NCBI GenBank assembly: GCA_030039815.1
Contig: JASHUW010000349.1
Location: 1 to 10,233 of the forward strand
Reading direction: 5' to 3'
DNA length: 10,233 nt
Source: Alphaproteobacteria bacterium
Lineage (GTDB): Bacteria > Pseudomonadota > Alphaproteobacteria > ATCC43930 > CGMCC-115725
Both the position numbers and the translations under genes were made by a program. This document shows positions 6,314-10,233 of this stretch, in pieces. The notes below the pieces were generated by a model. The model did no database searches. It was not told where the DNA came from and was given only the letters and a program-made list of their open reading frames with translations. How positions within the stretch are numbered: position 1 is the stretch's first letter; each line of letters opens with the position of its first letter.

Positions 6314-8655
6314 TGCACCGCCGCTTCGCGCGGCGCTTCGGCGGACGGCTCAGGCCGGTGGCGGGTCGGCAGGCGGCAATAAACCGTCGTGCCCTGCTCG
6401 GGGACCGACTGCATCGTCACCGTGCCGCCGTGCAGTTCGACGAGGCTCTTGACCAGCGACAGGCCGAGCCCGGCCCCGGTCTGCGCCAATGACGGGTCGC
6501 CGCGCTCGAATTTCTCGAAGATCCGCGCCTGATCGGCAACCGGAATCCCGACCCCGGTATCGGCGACCGACAGCACCAGCTCGTCACCCTGTGAGTTTGA
6601 GTCGCGCTCGGCCTGGATCCGGATGGAGCCGCCGGGCGGGGTGAACTTGATGGCGTTCGACACGAGGTTGAACAGCGCCTGCTTGAGGCGCCGCTCGTCG
6701 GCCTCGACCGCTCCGATATCGTCGGGGCACTGCACCTCCAGCTCGAGGTTCTGGTTGCGCGCCCGTTCGCGCGTGAGGGTCAACACCGCGTCGAGCATGT
6801 CATGGATGTCGACCTGCGCCGTTTCGAGCGTCATGTAGCCCGCCTCGATCGTCGCCAGATCGAGGATGTCGTTGATCAGCGACAGCAGGCGTTGCGAGCT
6901 GTCGAGGATGCCGCGGCTGTAATCGAGCTGGCGCGGGGTCAGCGCGCCGAAATATTCGTTCGCCAGGATCTCGGCGAAGCCGATGATCGCGTTCAACGGC
7001 GTGCGCAGCTCATAGGAGACATTGGCGATGAACTCGCTCTTGAGCCGGCCGGCTGTCTCCAGCGCCTCGTTGCGCTCACGCAGTGCGCGCTCGACGCGCT
7101 GCGTGTCGGTGATGTCGAGATAGGAAAGCAGCATGTTGCCGTCGGGCAGCGGCACCGTCGCGACCTGCAGCACCGCGCCGTCGGCGCGGTCGAGCACGTC
7201 GCGCTCCAGCGTGCCGCCCGAGAGGCGGGCGATGATCCGCGCTTTGAGGATCGGCCAGTTGCCGCCGTCATCGTAGAAGCGCCGTGTCTTCTCGACGATC
7301 TCGCTGATATGCGGCTCGCCGGCGAGATCGGCCTCGCTGAGGCCCCAGATCTTGCGATAGGCCGGGTTGTGCAGCTTCAGCCTGCCGTCGCTGCCGATGA
7401 CGGCGATGCTTTCGAACAGATTGTCGAGCGATTCGCGCTGCACCTCGATCAAGGTGTTGTAGGAGCGTTCGAGCGCCAGCCGGTCGGTCACGTCCTCGTA
7501 GACGAAGACCAGCCCGCCGAGCGGGTGCGGCGATATCGACAGGCTCAGCGTACGGTCGTCGGGCAGGTGGAGCAATTCCTGCTGCGGCTCGATCAGCGAG
7601 GTGAACATCGCCAATTGCTGGCGCTTGAAAGCGCGGAAATCGGCGAATTCGGGGATGCGCCGGCGCTCGCGCAGCCGCTCGAGCAGCTCGTCGAGCGACG
7701 GTCCGGTCGCCAGCCAATCGGTCTCGATCCCCCACAGTGTCGCGAACGCCGAATTGCAGAATTTGAGCCGCTTGTCGGCACCGTAGATCGCCACTGCGGC
7801 ATGGATGTTTTCGAGCACCCCGCCATGGGCATTGATGTGGCGCTGCAGCTCGGCTTCGGCGGCTTCGCGGTCGGTGCGGTCGATGGCAAAACCGATCGTG
7901 CCGCCCTCGCGGTCGGGGGTCTCGGTGATCTCGATCAGATGCCGGGCGCCGCCAATCACCACGTGATGCGCTTCGGTGCTTGACGTCCCCGCGGCGGCGG
8001 CACGCGCTAATTCGAGTGCCTTTCCACGGCCGCTTTCCGGCGCGAGCTCGCGGCCCGTGGCGAGCGCCGCCTCGCGCGTCGTGTCGAGCGCGGCGGCGTA
8101 GGCGCTGTTGCAATCGACGAGGGCCAGGTTGCGGTCGCGCCGCCAGACCGGCACCGGCACCGCCTCGAACATCGCTCGAAGCGCCGCGGCGGCGCCGAGC
8201 GACGCGGCATGCGCCGCCTCGATCGCCCGCGTCCGGCTGATGTCGGCGACCCAGACGACCGCATCGCCGCGCTCGGTGCGCTTGCCGTTGAGCGCATAGG
8301 CCGTGCCGTCGGTCAGCGTCGCGGTGTCGGCGAACGCCGTGCCATTGGCGCGCAGCGCTGCGGCGGCGGCGAGCAGGCGCTCGCCGCTGCCGGCGTCCAG
8401 CCGGGCGAGAAATTCGGCGAAGGTTCCGGCGGCGGGCTGACCCGGCAGAGTGCCCAGCGCGCTTTCGCCGCCGTCGGCATGCCAGAGAAAACCGGCAAGC
8501 GGCGCCGTGCCGACGATCGCGGTCAGGCGCTCTTCTCTTGCCGCGGCGTCGTCACGGCGCGCCTCGGCCTCGCTGAGCCGAGCGCGCTCGCGCAGCGTCA
8601 GCCCGCCCAACGCGACCACCACGGCCAGTACGATCACGGCAGCAGCAAGGATCAA
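6310..8655 (-). CDS. divL: DivL-like membrane-anchored PAS-domain pseudo-histidine-kinase
   Basis: A protein of 781 residues. One hydrophobic segment (about 2-20) suggests a membrane anchor, followed by a charged, possibly coiled linker, about three PAS-like regions (roughly 160-280, 285-400, 405-525), a HisKA-like dimerisation helix and an ATPase domain. The H-box reads NVS-Y548-ELRTPLN, so the phospho-accepting His is Tyr. Caulobacter DivL (about 769 residues) has Tyr at 550 in the same motif and controls the kinase CckA through phospho-DivK. The ATPase motifs look complete: N667 in the N-box, D699 in DTGVGI, FEKFERG, and G727-A-G-L-G-L. The start is TTG at 8655. An in-frame TGA lies seven codons upstream with no ATG or GTG between, and GGTGG lies about 10 bases before it. 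A GTG at codon 7 is the alternative but would cut the hydrophobic segment. The role in the CtrA pathway is inferred from homology. Confidence 0.87.
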   Translation of the reverse strand: MILAAAVIVLAVVVALGGLTLRERARLSEAEARRDDAAAREERLTAIVGTAPLAGFLWHADGGESALGTLPGQPAAGTFAEFLARLDAGSGERLLAAAAALRANGTAFADTATLTDGTAYALNGKRTERGDAVVWVADISRTRAIEAAHAASLGAAAALRAMFEAVPVPVWRRDRNLALVDCNSAYAAALDTTREAALATGRELAPESGRGKALELARAAAAGTSSTEAHHVVIGGARHLIEITETPDREGGTIGFAIDRTDREAAEAELQRHINAHGGVLENIHAAVAIYGADKRLKFCNSAFATLWGIETDWLATGPSLDELLERLRERRRIPEFADFRAFKRQQLAMFTSLIEPQQELLHLPDDRTLSLSISPHPLGGLVFVYEDVTDRLALERSYNTLIEVQRESLDNLFESIAVIGSDGRLKLHNPAYRKIWGLSEADLAGEPHISEIVEKTRRFYDDGGNWPILKARIIARLSGGTLERDVLDRADGAVLQVATVPLPDGNMLLSYLDITDTQRVERALRERNEALETAGRLKSEFIANVSYELRTPLNAIIGFAEILANEYFGALTPRQLDYSRGILDSSQRLLSLINDILDLATIEAGYMTLETAQVDIHDMLDAVLTLTRERARNQNLELEVQCPDDIGAVEADERRLKQALFNLVSNAIKFTPPGGSIRIQAERDSNSQGDELVLSVADTGVGIPVADQARIFEKFERGDPSLAQTGAGLGLSLVKSLVELHGGTVTMQSVPEQGTTVYCRLPTRHRPEPSAEAPREAAVH

Positions 8656-8699
8656 GGCGTGCCGTCCACCGCCTCAACGGTCTCTTCAATCAGCCGACA

Positions 8700-8727
8700 A
8701 TGATCCAAGTTTTCTCAACAAAATCAA
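8700..8727 (-). promoter_or_regulatory. Weak candidate divL promoter in the ahcY-divL gap
   Basis: The 92-bp gap between the ahcY stop and the divL start is AT-rich relative to its surroundings. On the minus strand TTGATT (8727-8722) and GATCAT (8705-8700) are 16 bp apart, giving a leader of about 37 nt. No GC-rich hairpin with a T-run separates ahcY from divL, so read-through from ahcY is also possible. I found no paired TTAA-N7-TTAA CtrA site in the gap. Confidence 0.28.
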
Positions 8728-8747
8728 GGTGACATCGGTTAAAATTG

Positions 8748-10043
8748 CTAGTAGCGGTAGTGCTCCGGCTTATAGGGCCCCGCTTCCCCCAGCCCGAGAT
8801 ACTGCGCCTGCTCCGCAGAAAGCTTGGTCAATCGGGCGCCAAGCTTGTCGAGATGCAACGCCGCGACCTTCTCGTCGAGATGCTTCGGCAGGACGTAGAC
8901 CTTGTTCTCGTATTTGCCGTGGCTGGTATAGAGCTCGACCTGTGCCAGCACCTGATTCGTGAATGACGCGCTCATCACGAAGCTCGGGTGGCCGGTGGCG
9001 CAGCCGAGATTGACGAGCCTTCCCTTGGCCAGGACGATCAGCCGCTTGCCGTCCGGGAAGATGACCTCGTCGACCTGCGGCTTCACCTCTTCCCAGACAT
9101 AGTTGCGCAGCGCGCCGACCTGGATCTCGCTGTCGAAGTGGCCGATGTTGCACACGATCGCCCGGTCGTGCATCTGCCGCATGTGGTCGAGGGTGATCAC
9201 GTCGATATTGCCGGTCGCGGTGACGAAGATGTCGCCGATCGGCGCGGCCTCTTCCATCGTCACGACCTGATAGCCTTCCATCGCCGCCTGCAGCGCGCAG
9301 ATCGGGTCGATCTCGGTGACCATGACGCGCGCGCCTTGGCTCCTGAGGCTCGCCGCCGAGCCCTTGCCGACATCGCCAAAGCCGCAGACGACCGCGATCT
9401 TGCCCGCCAGCATCACGTCGGTGGCACGCTTGATGCCGTCGACGAGGCTTTCGCGCACGCCATACAGATTGTCGAATTTCGACTTGGTGACGCTGTCGTT
9501 GACGTTGAACGCCGGCACCTTCAGCGCACCCGACCGCATCATCTCGTAGAGCCGGTGGACCCCGGTCGTCGTCTCCTCGGAGATGCCGCGAATGTCCTTC
9601 AAGAGCTCGGGGTGCGAATCGTGGATGATCTTGGTCGCGTCGCCGCCGTCATCGAGCACCATGTTCGGCTTCCAGCCATCGGGCCCGGTGAGCGTCTGCG
9701 CGATGCACCACTCGTATTCCTCCTCGGTCTCGCCCTTCCAGGCGAAGACCGGGATGCCGCGCGCCGCGATCGCCGAGGCCGCGTGGTCCTGGGTTGAGAA
9801 GATGTTGCATGAGCTCCAGCGTACGCTCGCGCCAAGATGCACCAGCGTCTCGATCAGCACCGCGGTCTGGATGGTCATGTGCAGGCAGCCGACAATGCGC
9901 GCCCCCTTCAGCGGCTGCGACTTGCCGAATTCGTCGCGCAGCGCCATGAGTCCCGGCATCTCGGTCTCGGCGATCGCAATCTCGCGCCGTCCCCAATCGG
10001 CGAGGGCGATGTCGGCGACCTTGTAATCGGTGAACTCAGGCAT
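8748..10043 (-). CDS. ahcY: S-adenosylhomocysteine hydrolase (adenosylhomocysteinase), short form
   Basis: A protein of 431 residues that splits S-adenosylhomocysteine into adenosine and homocysteine, clearing the inhibitory product of methyltransferases and feeding methionine resynthesis. It is cytoplasmic, NAD-dependent and normally a tetramer. Substrate and catalytic residues match the family: H55 in CLHMTIQT, D131/D132, E156 in EETTTG, K187 and D191 in NDSVTKSKFDN. The NAD loop is G221-F-G-D-V-G-K-G228. The conserved C-terminal KPEHYRY supplies the lysine and tyrosine that reach the neighbouring subunit's NAD. Between HPELL (144-148) and IRGISEETTTG (151-161) it lacks the roughly 40-residue insertion of most proteobacterial enzymes, so it resembles the 432-residue human form. 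The start is ATG with AGGAGA eight bases upstream. Transcription probably begins near 10078 under a palindromic operator. Confidence 0.97.
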   Translation of the reverse strand: MPEFTDYKVADIALADWGRREIAIAETEMPGLMALRDEFGKSQPLKGARIVGCLHMTIQTAVLIETLVHLGASVRWSSCNIFSTQDHAASAIAARGIPVFAWKGETEEEYEWCIAQTLTGPDGWKPNMVLDDGGDATKIIHDSHPELLKDIRGISEETTTGVHRLYEMMRSGALKVPAFNVNDSVTKSKFDNLYGVRESLVDGIKRATDVMLAGKIAVVCGFGDVGKGSAASLRSQGARVMVTEIDPICALQAAMEGYQVVTMEEAAPIGDIFVTATGNIDVITLDHMRQMHDRAIVCNIGHFDSEIQVGALRNYVWEEVKPQVDEVIFPDGKRLIVLAKGRLVNLGCATGHPSFVMSASFTNQVLAQVELYTSHGKYENKVYVLPKHLDEKVAALHLDKLGARLTKLSAEQAQYLGLGEAGPYKPEHYRY

Positions 10044-10051
10044 GCGGCTTG

Positions 10052-10057
10052 TCTCCT
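10052..10057 (-). promoter_or_regulatory. Ribosome binding site of ahcY
   Basis: AGGAGA on the minus strand, eight bases before the ATG at 10043. It is the strongest Shine-Dalgarno match in the window and settles the ahcY start. Confidence 0.8.
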
Positions 10058-10081
10058 GTGGCGCGGCGGGCGCGAAATGAC

Positions 10082-10113
10082 TTGAACATATAAAGATATC
10101 TTTAAGTGGTCAA
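10082..10113. promoter_or_regulatory. Dyad-symmetric operator overlapping the ahcY promoter
   Basis: The core TAAAGATATCTTTA (10091-10104) is a perfect 14-bp palindrome. Symmetry extends outward to TTGA at 10082-10085 and TCAA at 10110-10113, with 13 of 16 base pairs matching across the whole 32 bp. It fills the promoter spacer and covers both the -35 and most of the -10. The geometry fits a homodimeric repressor. SAH-responsive ArsR-family regulators (SahR type) are known to control ahcY and methionine genes in proteobacteria, and one is a plausible candidate here, but no regulator gene lies in the window. Confidence 0.6.
10085..10113 (-). promoter_or_regulatory. Sigma-70-type promoter of ahcY
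   Basis: On the minus strand TTGACC (10113-10108) and TATGTT (10090-10085) are separated by exactly 17 bp. This is the best promoter in the window (4/6 matches or better in each box at ideal spacing). The start of transcription should fall near 10078, giving a leader of about 35 nt. That is too short for a SAH riboswitch. The spacer is occupied by the palindrome described separately, so a bound protein would block RNA polymerase. Confidence 0.65.
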
Positions 10114-10233
10114 CGTCGGCGACATCATCTCTCCACGATGTCATCTCCACTTTGGCTTTCGCATTTATAGCCGGAGCAGACCTGGGGCGTAGCGCCGAAA
10201 ACCCGGCGCTTGGAAAATCATCGCGCTCTGCGG
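10114..10233. other. Gene-free region upstream of the ahcY promoter
   Basis: I see no convincing gene in these 120 bases. It holds a near-direct repeat (TCATCTCTCCAC at 10125-10136 and TCATCTCCAC at 10141-10150), a short inverted pair GACATC/GATGTC (10121-10126 and 10137-10142), a minus-strand TATAAA at 10169-10164 without a matching -35, and a GC-rich hairpin near 10200 listed separately. A small minus-strand frame starting at 10150 runs through the ahcY promoter and looks accidental. Confidence 0.5.
10191..10210. terminator. GC-rich hairpin, possible terminator of an off-window gene
   Basis: AGCGCCG (10191-10197) and CGGCGCT (10204-10210) form a perfect seven-base-pair stem with a six-base loop (AAAACC). 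Neither strand has a T-run directly after the stem, so it would be a poor intrinsic terminator. A remnant structural repeat or an unrelated inverted repeat is equally possible. Confidence 0.25.

Noticed and set aside
6802..7983. Plus-strand open frame of 393 codons opposite divL
   Set aside because: No domain or ribosome site. It mirrors the reading frame of the divL-like gene and is a codon-bias shadow.
8656..8747. CtrA binding site upstream of divL
   Set aside because: A single TTAA is present at 8739-8742, but no second TTAA lies seven bases away.
8988..9797. Plus-strand open frame of 269 codons opposite ahcY
   Set aside because: Asp/His/Arg-rich antisense shadow of a highly conserved enzyme gene, with no recognisable domain.
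10044..10120. SAH riboswitch upstream of ahcY
   Set aside because: The predicted leader is only about 35 nt and I see no pairing that resembles the SAH aptamer. The palindrome is better explained as a DNA operator within the promoter.

Overview
The window looks like a chromosomal housekeeping segment from a GC-rich alphaproteobacterium, most likely a member of the Sphingomonadales. The clues are the alphaproteobacterial type of AddB, a tyrosine-bearing pseudo-histidine-kinase of the DivL type (known from alphaproteobacteria), and the AmgK/MurU pair. I see no mobile element, prophage, CRISPR array, tRNA or rRNA gene. Nearly all of the sequence is coding.

Layout, in the direction of transcription. 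From the right end, ahcY (S-adenosylhomocysteine hydrolase, 10043 to 8748, minus) is preceded by a clear promoter whose spacer is a palindromic operator. After a gap of about 90 bp comes a divL-like gene (8655 to 6310, minus), read from a TTG codon. Its stop codon overlaps tail-to-tail with the stop of a plus-strand gene for a thioredoxin-reductase-like ferredoxin/flavodoxin-NADP reductase (5297 to 6313). That is the only plus-strand gene. From a short divergent promoter region, a tightly packed minus-strand operon then runs to the left edge: tsaE, amgK, murU, addB, addA. Its junctions are 4-nt overlap, 4-nt overlap, 14-nt gap and 1-nt overlap. Only the first 24 codons of addA lie in the window.

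How the genes work together. AhcY removes the methyltransferase by-product SAH. The DivL-like protein probably belongs to the DivK-CckA-CtrA cell-cycle relay as a signalling scaffold, not as a kinase. TsaE takes part in tRNA t6A modification. AmgK and MurU catalyse successive steps of cell-wall sugar salvage (MurNAc to MurNAc-1-phosphate to UDP-MurNAc). AddB and AddA form the helicase-nuclease for double-strand-break repair. The operon therefore joins translation fidelity, cell-wall recycling and DNA repair by co-transcription, not as a single pathway.

I found no clearly new system. The points most worth checking are the Tyr-for-His DivL-like protein and its TTG start, the short eukaryote-like form of AhcY, the dyad operator in the ahcY promoter, the reversed reductase gene between divL and tsaE, and mirror-image promoters that may give leaderless mRNAs for tsaE and the reductase.
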